From Saccharomycopsis crataegensis (taxonomy: Eukaryota > Ascomycota > Saccharomycetes > Ascoideales > Saccharomycopsidaceae), in contig NW_027043838.1 of assembly GCF_037102585.1 (NCBI RefSeq), forward strand, positions 558,001 to 622,000: a DNA stretch of 64,000 bases. The letters run 5' to 3'. The translations under genes were made by a program, and so were the position numbers. The notes below the pieces were generated by a model. The model was not told where the DNA came from and made no database searches. It saw nothing but the letters and a program-made list of their open reading frames with translations. Shown piece after piece: positions 51,634 through 60,884 of the stretch. The first letter of the stretch is position 1. The number at the start of each line of letters is the position of its first letter.

Positions 51634-51660
51634 CTTGATGCGTTATTGGAAGATGTGTAA
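49762..51660 (+). CDS. TAF8: TFIID subunit TAF8
   Basis: A 632-residue TAF8, the histone-fold partner of TAF10 in TFIID, which loads RNA polymerase II promoters. The histone fold lies at about residues 3-75 (MLIRYAALILESLDIKITNKAL, then HPGYLDLVLLMRSF). The TAF8 C-terminal signature is at about 141-200: FLPDFPSDHTYRYSEVYTKK followed by QLRQILVHEGNSALKGL. The remainder is disordered: a Lys/Glu coiled segment (about 350-395), a FDNFEFGFDDNFDID acidic/aromatic patch, and a run of 12 Asp (51598-51633) just before the end (LDALLEDV). It is longer than S. cerevisiae Taf8 (510). Three CTG codons occur (50155, 51475, 51589). Family assignment is firm; the start is the first ATG and opens directly on the histone fold. 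Confidence 0.88.
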
Positions 51661-52165
51661 TGTGAAATGTGTAATATATAATATATGAAGTAACTTATTG
51701 GATTATGTAATTTTCGCAGTGTGAGGTTACGAACTCCTAAGAAAAAAAAACGAAATTCTTCAATAACTTTTTTACTGTATGCAACTCTGTCATCATTTTT
51801 CAAGATGGGCAAATTCTATACCTCCACCAGTCAGCTTTGGTATCGATTGTCTGGATGATCCACCACAGCTTCATTTATGACAAGATGAGGAGAGTTAATT
51901 AAGTTTTTTTTTTTTGGTACTTTCTTTCGGTTTTCTTTTGAAAAAAAAAATTGATTGATATGGTGTGATCTATTAGAGAAAAAATAAAATTCCCAGATAA
52001 AAAACATATTGACTGAAGGAAAAATTTAGAAAGAACTCATCATGTTAATGTATCATGTTGTAAAATCTTTACGCACTACCAGACAAGGCGTGGATCAAAA
52101 GTCTGGGAAAAACATCAACTGGGCTTAAATAAGGATTACACCACACTCAGATTGTTGCTGAAATA
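51661..52165. other. Intergenic region TAF8-BIT61
   Basis: About 505 bases with A and T runs near 51741 and 51906. No gene seen. Confidence 0.5.
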
Positions 52166-54106
52166 ATGTCCCAGAGACAACAGAGGCAGCAGGTGTCCCA
52201 AAACACAATAAACTTCCAGACTTCAGGGATCAGTACATCTGAAAAAAATGATAATATGTCGGGTATGAATAGAATTAATTCCAACCATATCAAATCACCA
52301 TCGATTCCAGGAGACCAGCCAGCACAAAAATATAACAATGTATTCCCCAATCAACAGGCAGAAAGACTTCTGCTTTTCAGAACGAAGACTGAAAATTATC
52401 AATCTGCCCTAGGTATTAATTTTGAAAGCTCAAAGAAAGCGGCCGATAGCCCAAATTTAAGCACTTACACCATGAGTCCCAATGCAGATACTGGGGACCA
52501 TGGATTTCAGCCTATTAGCAGGTCTAATACTTTTGATTTCTACAAAAATTCAAATAATTCAGATAGCTCAATCACACCATCTTTCTTGAATGTTGGAAGC
52601 ACATTGAATGCATCAATATCTAATCTCACCTTTAGCCCCCTTAGCACTACTCGAACCAATGCTTCTGAAGGCATTGTCATTTCACCTGGCCTTAAAGAAA
52701 AAACAACGCCGTTAGAGAAGGCAAGATTATTCGCACAGAAGGCAAGTGGAAAATCTAGTCGAGATTCGTTTTTTCCAAAAAGAAGAACTTCAAACACAGA
52801 TGATGCCGAAAGCATATTGAAAGGAAAAGCCAAACTATTACAAGCTGGATCAAGCAGTAAAGCGAAGCATGACCATAAAAAAAATATATTGCCAGAATTT
52901 GCCTCTCTTTCTAAACCAAGGGTTCCTTCAGCTAGTGATGGATCCAGTAGAAGGTCATCTTCGGAAAATCGGAGAATACCGACGACCATAAATGAGCTCA
53001 GTGATAGCACCACAATCAGAAACTTTTCTCACCACTCGCATCATCATTTGAAACTTAAATCGAGAAGAGATGGGGTACCTAATGTGCTTTCTTCCTCCTC
53101 CTCGAATTCAAAGTTTATTTCTGACTTTCCAGCATTGTATAGTTTTCACCCTAGTGCAAATACTACTTCTACTAATGAGGTTTTGAGAATTGTTACCAAT
53201 CTTGAGGCCGAGATCTTGTCCCAGCCATTGACTGAAACAAAGAAAAACGAATATATCGACAGGCTATTGCATCTATTATATTCTTGTGTTTTACCACTTT
53301 TCAAAGGCGAAATTTTGTCAACTCCAATTGAAGATTTAAACAAATTGGTTGAGATTTATTTAATGTTGAGGATAAATAATAATGATGTTGAGAAGGAATT
53401 GAATGATATTAACTTGGATAGTGGTGATGTATCTACATCTTCTGATGCCAAGGTCATTGTTAAAGAGTTTCAGGATTTTATTAAAGTTGGAATTTCATTG
53501 ATGGAAAATCAATCAAACATTGATAATGTCACACATAAATACTCGAGGTTGAATAGATTTGGTGGGCGATTTAATCACGATTCAAGCTCTTCAACTACTT
53601 TGGATTCAAATTCTAGCGTTAGTAGCTCTTCAGAGTCACAACTGTGTTCCCGTAACAGTTATGAGATTGAAAACAAAGTTGCTGCATTATGGGATTTCTT
53701 CCTTCATGACATATTATCCTATTTGGAAGCTATTTTTCTACCGTTACAGATGGAATTTGAGGGTTCTGGCTTAATTTTGAATAATCCCGCCATTGCTCAT
53801 AGCTTTTGGTCACAATTATTAGTTTCCGATGATGAAAATATGGTAAGGCGGTACTTGTTGTTAGTATTCAGAGACTCAATAATCATACCAATGGTTGAAA
53901 AGCTTGGCAATGTGACTAATTTTTTTGCCGAATATCATGGAAACAACATTTCTACGGAAGATGTCTGGAGAAATGATGACTTTTATGCTCAAAAGCTTTG
54001 TTTGCTCCGGTGTTTTGGAATTTTGTCAACTACACAAGCAAAAGATTATAATCAGAAAGTCGTTGAAGGTTTACTAGATATCATGAAGCAGCAAACCAGA
54101 ATTTAG
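52166..54106 (+). CDS. BIT61: TORC2 subunit of the Bit61/HbrB (PRR5) family
   Basis: A 646-residue member of the HbrB/Bit61 family, an accessory subunit of TOR complex 2 at the plasma membrane. The first half is disordered and Ser-rich with many S/T-P and R-x-x-S sites (KRRTSNTDD, GSSRRSSSENRR). The conserved part begins near residue 335 (NEVLRIVTNLEAEILSQ). It includes the family hallmark WDFFLHDILSYLEAIFLPLQ, then AIAHSFWSQLL, and a helical end RDSIIIPMVEKLGN. S. cerevisiae has two paralogs, Bit61 and Bit2, so the symbol is by family. It sits 209 bases before the Mei2-like gene in the same orientation. CTG codons at 52370 and 53642. Confidence 0.85.
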   Translation: MSQRQQRQQVSQNTINFQTSGISTSEKNDNMSGMNRINSNHIKSPSIPGDQPAQKYNNVFPNQQAERLLLFRTKTENYQSALGINFESSKKAADSPNLSTYTMSPNADTGDHGFQPISRSNTFDFYKNSNNSDSSITPSFLNVGSTLNASISNLTFSPLSTTRTNASEGIVISPGLKEKTTPLEKARLFAQKASGKSSRDSFFPKRRTSNTDDAESILKGKAKLLQAGSSSKAKHDHKKNILPEFASLSKPRVPSASDGSSRRSSSENRRIPTTINELSDSTTIRNFSHHSHHHLKLKSRRDGVPNVLSSSSSNSKFISDFPALYSFHPSANTTSTNEVLRIVTNLEAEILSQPLTETKKNEYIDRLLHLLYSCVLPLFKGEILSTPIEDLNKLVEIYLMLRINNNDVEKELNDINLDSGDVSTSSDAKVIVKEFQDFIKVGISLMENQSNIDNVTHKYSRLNRFGGRFNHDSSSSTTLDSNSSVSSSSESQLCSRNSYEIENKVAALWDFFLHDILSYLEAIFLPLQMEFEGSGLILNNPAIAHSFWSQLLVSDDENMVRRYLLLVFRDSIIIPMVEKLGNVTNFFAEYHGNNISTEDVWRNDDFYAQKLCLLRCFGILSTTQAKDYNQKVVEGLLDIMKQQTRI

Positions 54107-54315
54107 TTATCATTCCATATAAGGGGAAGGAGAAATGATCCAAAATCTGTGAAACAAAATCCTCAACAACCCTTTGCGCCAACATACATGATCCACAAAC
54201 ACAAATGGTACTTACGTTTGCACAGTTCATCTCCTTTTTTTTTTCAAGTGTGTTTGTGTGTGTCTTTCCACAGAACATTGTCCAGATCTTTTACATCAAT
54301 TTCTAGGGCTTGGTG

Positions 54316-55845
54316 ATGTTTACTGCTGCTATATCAAAAGTCGAGGATGTCAATATAAGGAACCGTGGGCCCAATAGAATATGCAACAACAAGACCATAA
54401 TAAATTTTAAAGATATTGATTCACCAGTGGGACTGTCACAAATATACGGAAATTCTAATAATTCCTTGAGTTACCTGAAAGAGAATTTCTATCAACCTTT
54501 CAACGACAAGAAGAGCGGGGTAACGAATAGTGGAAATTTTCAGCCAACAATAATAGTCAACAATAATGAGCGCATTCTATCGCGCTCTCCAAATGATGCT
54601 CCATTATCAAGAACTGTGGTATTAAAAGGTGTTAACTTGAGGCCTTCCGATGATAAATTTTTTTTTGAGCAGTTTTGTGGCAGATACGGGAAAGTTGCCT
54701 GTATATATCTTGAAAAGCCAAATGTTTCTCATTTCAATATTTATGTTAGTTGGTTTGACATTAACTGTACCAAACGAGCATTTGAACATATAGGGTATGA
54801 TTTGTTCAATGAAGCAATGATTGAATTATTTGATGTTCAATACATCATTGACATGAGGGATTATCCTAATAATATTTGCACGATGAAAATTATAACCCCC
54901 GTAATATATGCTTGTTTAGTGGGACCAAGTATATATGGCGAAGAATACCATAAAATGCAATCAGCAATTTATAGTTTATTAGCTTCTGCTGGTGAAATTT
55001 CTTGTTTTGGCTTGACGAAAAGGTATATGAATGTCAGAATATTTGAATGTGGGTATTTTGATATTTCGTGTTCTAGAAGATGTGTGGATTCATTGGATCA
55101 TTCCTTCCTAGGGAGCTCATGTTTATTGGTAGACTGTGAGATTGCTTCTTTAGCTGATAGAATTATACAGTTTGGTACCAGTAGCCCTAATTCTTCAACA
55201 ATTATTTTCAACCAAAGTGCTAGTGCGACAGCAAAACTACAAAATTACAGAGATTGTGAATCAATGTTCCTTAAAACCGGAAAGCAACTTGAGTCTGTTT
55301 TGAGCGGTCATATTTCACTTGAAGAACTCGAATCTTTAAAAGTTACAAGTGCAAGAGTTGCTTCTAAAAATATAATCGACCTAGTCAGAATACACAAGGG
55401 TTTGGACACCCGCACTACGATTATGATCAGGAATATTCCAAACAAGATCAACCAAAAATCATTAAAATGCTTTATAGATTGTACTAACGAGTTCACGTAT
55501 GAGTTTCTCTACTTGAGGATCGACTTTAGTAGCAATTGCAACGTGGGGTACGCGTTTATTTCATTCACAAAGCCAGAACATATTATCGATTTTGCAAAAT
55601 TTAGAGTGGGAAGGAAATGGAATTTTTTTGGCTCAGAAAAATATTGTGATATTTCATATGCTAACATACAAGGATTAGAATGTTTGATTGAGAAATTCCG
55701 CAATTCAAATGTCATGGCCCAACCACAGGAATACCGCCCCAAAATATATTATACAAGCGGCGAACTAAAGGGACGTGAAAGACCATTTCCAAAAAGCAAT
55801 AACGAGCTTCGACATGAAAGGGCTTTGCCAAGTAATGATTCATAG
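54316..55845 (+). CDS. Mei2-like RNA-binding protein
   Basis: A 509-residue protein with three RRM-type domains, about residues 98-170, 196-285 and 366-455. The last is the Mei2-specific RRM3: TTIMIRNIPNKINQKSL, then EFTYEFLYLRIDF, NCNVGYAFISF, and the closing YCDISYANIQGLE with a VGRKWNFF segment. These are the positions that define Mei2 and plant AML proteins. In S. pombe Mei2 commits cells to meiosis by binding meiRNA and blocking Mmi1-driven mRNA removal. S. cerevisiae has no ortholog. The second RRM is degenerate. The tail is short and basic (LKGRERPFPKS). The ATG at 54316 is the first in frame. Whether it acts in meiosis here is inference. Confidence 0.9.
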   Translation: MFTAAISKVEDVNIRNRGPNRICNNKTIINFKDIDSPVGLSQIYGNSNNSLSYLKENFYQPFNDKKSGVTNSGNFQPTIIVNNNERILSRSPNDAPLSRTVVLKGVNLRPSDDKFFFEQFCGRYGKVACIYLEKPNVSHFNIYVSWFDINCTKRAFEHIGYDLFNEAMIELFDVQYIIDMRDYPNNICTMKIITPVIYACLVGPSIYGEEYHKMQSAIYSLLASAGEISCFGLTKRYMNVRIFECGYFDISCSRRCVDSLDHSFLGSSCLLVDCEIASLADRIIQFGTSSPNSSTIIFNQSASATAKLQNYRDCESMFLKTGKQLESVLSGHISLEELESLKVTSARVASKNIIDLVRIHKGLDTRTTIMIRNIPNKINQKSLKCFIDCTNEFTYEFLYLRIDFSSNCNVGYAFISFTKPEHIIDFAKFRVGRKWNFFGSEKYCDISYANIQGLECLIEKFRNSNVMAQPQEYRPKIYYTSGELKGRERPFPKSNNELRHERALPSNDS

Positions 55846-55960
55846 TACCTTTAAATAATTCTGGTGTAAATTTTTTCTTTTTTTTGGTCTCCTCATATGC
55901 GAAGAAATATACTATTCAGGCCTAGTGCCTTTTATTACTTTTTATGAAAAAATGTATAGA

Positions 55961-57061
55961 TCATTCGTCAGCTTCATCTCCGGAAGAATCACTTAATTGT
56001 TGCTGTTGATAGGCTTTCATAAGTTCGATCATTTTTTCGGTATCCATCGCAGCATCAATCATATCCTTTGGAACATAATTTTCAGAATGTTCCTTCGATG
56101 CAAATCTGGCAGTAGAAAACTCATTGACTAATCTCATGTCAAAATCATCCTCATCATAATTAGAAAGGTCCAAATTCAAAATTTCGTGCCAAGAATATAA
56201 CAATGAATCCGTTGTCCTAGAAAACGGATTTATATCAATCAACCACACCTTTTCGGATTTATCTGGTAAGTAAACATCAAAGACGAAGGTTTCACTCTGG
56301 AAGGTCCTCTTCAAATGAATATCGAAAAAGTCAAATAATTTATCTTTTATGGATTCCTTCATTTTGTGTAAATAGTCATAGTAATTTGGATCACGCTGAG
56401 AAACAGCCACTATTCTTCGGTCTCTAACAAAACACCTGAATTCCCAAGCAGGATTAATATCAAACCATTCTTTGAGAATCAAATCAAACTTGAGTCCTTT
56501 ATGCTCTTTTTTCAAGTTAGCAACGTCAATATCTGAACATTCATCTAAAGATTGTGATAAATCATGGACAATGTATGAAGAAGCATTTAATAATAAGTAA
56601 ACCTCAGAAGCCGATGAACATTTCAATGAATGATTAGGCAAGATCCAAGCAGCATCCTTTGGCGCAGACCAGTTGAGTTTAGGTAACATTGGGCCATTTT
56701 TTTGGATAAGAGATTTGATTTGTTCATGAATCTCTGAGAAATTCTTGGTTGGATCTTCAACTGATCTTCGCTGCTGCTGTTTGTGCTTTCTTGCCTCTGG
56801 TGTAACCACTGACTGCTCGTCATCGGATTGTTCCCAGTCACTGTATTCAGAGGCATCTTCTAAAATATAATCTACGAAGAATTCTGGGGGCATCTTTATC
56901 CCATCTTGCAAAATATATTCAATAAAAGATTGTGGCAAAGACAGAATGATATGTGATTTCGGAGTGATCTTCTTATACCTTGGGTACCATGATCCGTAGG
57001 CACAATTGAGGACCTGTTGTTTCGTGATGGGTATATCTTCAAAATAGTGAGTCCCTTCCAT
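55961..57061 (-). CDS. CDC123: Cdc123, eIF2 assembly chaperone
   Basis: A 366-residue D123-family ATP-grasp protein that joins eIF2-gamma to eIF2-alpha during assembly of translation factor eIF2. The blocks are clear: FEDIPITKQQVLNCAYGSWYPRY at the start, LNWSAPKDAAWILPN, a KEWFDINPAWEFRCFVRDRRI core, the QRDPNYYDYL segment, and FVFDVYLPDKSEKVWLIDINPFS, which carries ATP-grasp metal ligands. An acidic, Gln-rich insertion (QSDDEQSVVTPEARKHKQQQ) is variable in the family. The length nearly equals the S. cerevisiae protein (360). It is convergent with the Mei2-like gene, only 115 bases away. Confidence 0.95.
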   Translation of the reverse strand: MEGTHYFEDIPITKQQVLNCAYGSWYPRYKKITPKSHIILSLPQSFIEYILQDGIKMPPEFFVDYILEDASEYSDWEQSDDEQSVVTPEARKHKQQQRRSVEDPTKNFSEIHEQIKSLIQKNGPMLPKLNWSAPKDAAWILPNHSLKCSSASEVYLLLNASSYIVHDLSQSLDECSDIDVANLKKEHKGLKFDLILKEWFDINPAWEFRCFVRDRRIVAVSQRDPNYYDYLHKMKESIKDKLFDFFDIHLKRTFQSETFVFDVYLPDKSEKVWLIDINPFSRTTDSLLYSWHEILNLDLSNYDEDDFDMRLVNEFSTARFASKEHSENYVPKDMIDAAMDTEKMIELMKAYQQQQLSDSSGDEADE

Positions 57062-57887
57062 TTATGCTGTACAAGAATATTCTCTTTGATCCCCAATTGT
57101 TTGTAGATCTGGGGAATATTTTTCATCTCATCTCTAATCTCAAGTTTTTTGGGAGGTGTTGTACCCCATCATCGTGAGACGGCGAAACTCATCAGGCGGG
57201 TGACATTTTTTTTTATGTGGTGTTCGAAAAAGAGAACAACAAGAATCAACAAGCGGTTATTACTAAATTGTTGACACACACACATTCTGGATTTGTCAGA
57301 TTCCTTATAAAAGAACAGTGTCTTTGTGGCAGTTAAGGTACGTGCTGTCTTTGCTAGATTATCAGACAGATTTTATACATGTGGTTGGTTTTAGGACTCC
57401 CTGTTTTTGATGTGCTGAGATTGGCCAATTTTCCAAAAGGAAAGAACAACTCGTGCCCTTCTGGGTGAAATGACCTTTCTCAATGCAGCCCTAACCGAGA
57501 CCACACTATATTGAATTAAATCAGCGCTCAATACTACTATTGAAATATATTATTATTATTATTTTTAACCCTTTTATATTGTTGTTTTGTTTTTCTTTTG
57601 TTTTTCTTCTTTTAGCTTTTTCGAATACCCTTTCTGGTTATGGAATTGAGAACTCAGATTTAGGAGCAGCATATACTAACAACCGCCTTTTTTTTTTTTA
57701 GGAAAAAGAAATAAATCATTGGAAGTTGACTTAGTACATATATCGATTCATACTAATTGTATTGTTGTCATTGAGCAAATAGTTGAGTTTTAATTGAATT
57801 TATTTTATCAACTAGTTTTGCCTTCGAAGCTTTCCACTTACGGGGTCAATTTTATCATAATAAATATTAATACAGAAATACAGAAAT
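57062..57887. promoter_or_regulatory. Divergent CDC123/PP2A promoter
   Basis: About 825 bases between divergent genes with several T runs (for example near 57210 and 57690) and a short CA run near 57275. No gene or clear site seen. Confidence 0.45.
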
Positions 57888-58958
57888 ATGGACATGGACG
57901 GAGATATCCCAATGGAAGAAGTTTCCGAATCTCGTTTGGATCCAAGTTTGGAAGATGATGAGCACGCAGATCACAACCCAAATTATTCTTTTAGTCAACC
58001 TTTTGAGCCAAAAGAGGGCCCAATCCCAGCATTACCAAAGAGTAGCGTTAATCAGTTAGATCAATGGATTGAACAGTTAAGCAATTGTCAGCCTTTGAGT
58101 GAAGAAAACGTTGGAAATCTTTGCAAAATGGCCCAAGATGTTTTGCAGTTTGAAGCTAATGTTCAGCCAGTGAATGTGCCAGTTACAATATGTGGGGATG
58201 TCCATGGTCAATTCCATGACTTGATGGAGCTTTTCAAGATTGGTGGCCCTTGTCCCGATACAAATTATCTATTCATGGGTGATTATGTTGATAGAGGTTA
58301 CTATTCCGTTGAAACTGTTAGTTACTTGGTGGCGATGAAAATTAGATATCCAAATAGAATTACGATATTGAGAGGTAACCATGAATCAAGACAGATCACT
58401 CAAGTTTATGGTTTCTATGATGAATGTTTAAGAAAATATGGTAGTGCAACTGTGTGGAAATTATTTACAGATTTGTTTGATTATTTCCCAATTACTGCTT
58501 TGGTTGATAATAGAATTTTCTGTTTACATGGTGGGTTGTCTCCAATGATTGAATCTATCGACCAAGTGAAAGATTTGAACAGAATTCAAGAAGTTCCTCA
58601 CGAAGGACCAATGTGCGATTTGTTGTGGTCTGATCCAGATGACAGAGGTGGATGGGGTATCAGTCCTAGAGGTGCAGGTTTCACATTCGGGCAAGATATA
58701 TCAGAACAATTCAATAGAACTAATGATTTAAGTCTAGTCGCAAGAGCTCACCAGTTGGTTATGGAAGGTTATTCCTGGTCACATCAAGAATTGGTGGTTA
58801 CCATTTTCTCTGCACCAAACTATTGTTATAGATGTGGTAACCAAGCTGCGATCATGGAAGTTGATGAGCAACATAATAGACAGTTCTTACAATATGACCC
58901 AAGTGTGAGACCCGGCGAACCAACAGTGACCAGAAAGACACCAGATTATTTCTTGTAA
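57888..58958 (+). CDS. PPH21: Protein phosphatase 2A catalytic subunit
   Basis: A 356-residue PP2A catalytic subunit. All metal and catalytic motifs are intact: [25 protein letters not shown], the later metal His in CLHGGLSP, and [11 protein letters not shown]. The C-terminus TPDYFL carries the Leu that is carboxymethylated for B-subunit choice and the Tyr/Thr sites before it. An acidic N-terminal extension of about 45 residues ([14 protein letters not shown]) is absent from animals and is a mark of the yeast Pph21/Pph22 pair, so the symbol is for the pair. No in-frame CTG was noticed. The downstream region is strongly T-rich. Confidence 0.95.
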   Translation: MDMDGDIPMEEVSESRLDPSLEDDEHADHNPNYSFSQPFEPKEGPIPALPKSSVNQLDQWIEQLSNCQPLSEENVGNLCKMAQDVLQFEANVQPVNVPVTICGDVHGQFHDLMELFKIGGPCPDTNYLFMGDYVDRGYYSVETVSYLVAMKIRYPNRITILRGNHESRQITQVYGFYDECLRKYGSATVWKLFTDLFDYFPITALVDNRIFCLHGGLSPMIESIDQVKDLNRIQEVPHEGPMCDLLWSDPDDRGGWGISPRGAGFTFGQDISEQFNRTNDLSLVARAHQLVMEGYSWSHQELVVTIFSAPNYCYRCGNQAAIMEVDEQHNRQFLQYDPSVRPGEPTVTRKTPDYFL

Positions 58959-59247
58959 CATATTCATATCTTAATTTTTTCCAATCTGTGTTCTAATTTC
59001 TCTCTTAAAATCATCACAAGTTCCTCTTTTTTTTTAGGTCCCTACTACTAATTTCATCAGTTTTTATCTATTTTTTTTCCATCTTTTTTTTCTAATTTTT
59101 TTCCTCATTGGTTTACCCTTTTACTTTTTATTTGTTAGATGTTTTTGTCTTTCGATTTTCTTTTATTTATTTCGTCTTATAACATTTTTTGTTTGATCTA
59201 CATCTCACTATGACTTTTTATTATTATTATTATTTTTTTGTCTTTTG

Positions 59248-59451
59248 ATGTTCATTGTTGAGACAACTCCAGGCAATAATCCAGCGTTGTTTCAAGATTC
59301 AAACTGGTTTCTCAATTATCTAACCACATATCACTCATTGCAAAAGAGCGAATTCTATTCTTTTGAATTGAAATTTGAAGAGCTAAATAAATATGTCAAT
59401 CATCGAATCCCACTCACAAGTCTTGATGGAATTCACAAAGAATTAGTCTAA
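59248..59451 (+). CDS. Possible small protein (67 aa)
   Basis: A 67-residue frame beginning with ATG (MFIVETTPGNNPALFQDSN), 290 bases after the PP2A gene. Its composition is protein-like, with helices suggested in WFLNYLTTYHSLQKSEF and FEELNKYV and an ending RIPLTSLDGIHKELV. I recognise no family. It could be a small subunit of a complex or a chance frame. Confidence 0.4.
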   Translation: MFIVETTPGNNPALFQDSNWFLNYLTTYHSLQKSEFYSFELKFEELNKYVNHRIPLTSLDGIHKELV

Positions 59452-59756
59452 CTCATAATATATTCTGAATTTACAAGTTATGTTATATATTTTTTTGTTT
59501 TTTTGAAATATTATTCCTTATTGAAGTAATACTAAACCGCTGTAGGTTATTTTGAAGTATATCACTGATTGGCTCTTGATAAGAATCATTTAAGGTGTGC
59601 CGGATAGACTTTTTTCTTGACCATTGAAACCTTTACACCACCCTGTCACAAAATCAGATAACCATGTAATAACTATAATCTTATACAACTTATTCTCCAA
59701 TTTTGTCCATTAATTAATTATAGTGCTTACTCCTTGGAGAATTATATTCACTAGTC
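59452..59756. other. Intergenic region before the OHCU decarboxylase gene
   Basis: About 305 bases, AT-rich; no gene or recognised site. Confidence 0.4.
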
Positions 59757-60347
59757 ATGTCAAACTATAAACTCCCACCGATCAGCGAGGTATGCTTTTT
59801 GTCAGAATCACAGCAAAAGGAGTTGCTAGATCACTTATTCGAACACTGCGAGACCTTGCATGGGTATCTTATTCCAAAGCTTTTCCAGACTCCAGAGGTT
59901 AAGTTCGCAACATATAAGGATTTTATTGAACAGGTCAGACTTGAGCTTCTTTGGTTTTTATCAGCAGAGATTGCCAACGCGAAAACAAGTGGTGCGACCA
60001 TCGATCCAAGAATATCCAAGATTATTGCAGCCCATCCAAGGTTGGGGGCTCCAAAGAAACAGCAGGTGGTGAACCTATCAGTACACAGTGCCAAAGAACA
60101 AGCTTCATTGTCTAGTTCCTCAGAGGAGGAAAAATTCAGATTACAGCAATTGAACGATTTGTACGAACTGACGTTCCCAGGATTACGATACGTTGTGTTT
60201 GTGAATGGTCGATCAAGGGATATCATCATGAAAAATATGGAGGAAAGGATCCAAAGAAACGATATCAACGAGGAAAGAAAAGAGGCATTCAACGCAATGT
60301 GTGATATTGCTTTAGATAGGGCCACCAAATTAGGAGCAAAGTTGTAA
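59757..60347 (+). CDS. OHCU decarboxylase (ureide pathway), peroxisomal
   Basis: A 196-residue 2-oxo-4-hydroxy-4-carboxy-5-ureidoimidazoline decarboxylase. It performs the last step from urate to S-allantoin, after urate oxidase and HIU hydrolase. The active-site motif IIAAHPRLG carries the catalytic His. The second block LTFPGLRYVVFVNGRSRD and the closing helix NEERKEAFNAMCDIALDRATKLG are typical. The protein ends in AKL, a canonical PTS1, so peroxisomal like urate oxidase. S. cerevisiae lacks urate oxidation, so the gene suggests that this yeast can use urate or purines as nitrogen source. No other purine-catabolic gene is in the window. A CTG at 60168 sits in a variable position. Confidence 0.88.
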   Translation: MSNYKLPPISEVCFLSESQQKELLDHLFEHCETLHGYLIPKLFQTPEVKFATYKDFIEQVRLELLWFLSAEIANAKTSGATIDPRISKIIAAHPRLGAPKKQQVVNLSVHSAKEQASLSSSSEEEKFRLQQLNDLYELTFPGLRYVVFVNGRSRDIIMKNMEERIQRNDINEERKEAFNAMCDIALDRATKLGAKL

Positions 60348-60884
60348 ATACAAACTTAATCCATGAATCATTTTACATTTTTCTTCTATAAAGATATACA
60401 CACCTTGTAATTTACAAAAGCTTCCACAAAAAATACAATAAGGAATCGATCAAGAAATTTTATGCTAAAGAGATTTTGAAGAAAAAAAAAATGTAAACAA
60501 AATGACCATGAAGGATTTTCCTTGGATATGAAAGGAAAAAGGTATATCCAACTATTTACAAAACTATGAACAACGTATAGTATAACAGAACAGTCATAAA
60601 TGTTCGGCAGCATCTGCTCAGAATGTGGACGAGGGCTCAACTCATAGAACGGAAATTAGTTCTTGAACAATCATGAACCAAATTAAAAAAAAAAAAATAA
60701 AAAAAAAACCAAATTAACAAACAAACAACCGTAACTTCATGAATTCTTTCTAGTATTTCAAGACTTCAATTATATTGAACCAAAAAAGAGCCATCACACA
60801 CTCACACACATTTTCGTTCTCTCTTTTTCACTCTCTTAATTTATTATCCACAACTTCTTAGATAAGTCAAAAAAAAAATTGAGC
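60348..60884. other. Gap between convergent OHCU decarboxylase and TIM44 genes
   Basis: About 540 bases between convergent genes, with A runs near 60685-60710. No gene seen. Confidence 0.45.
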
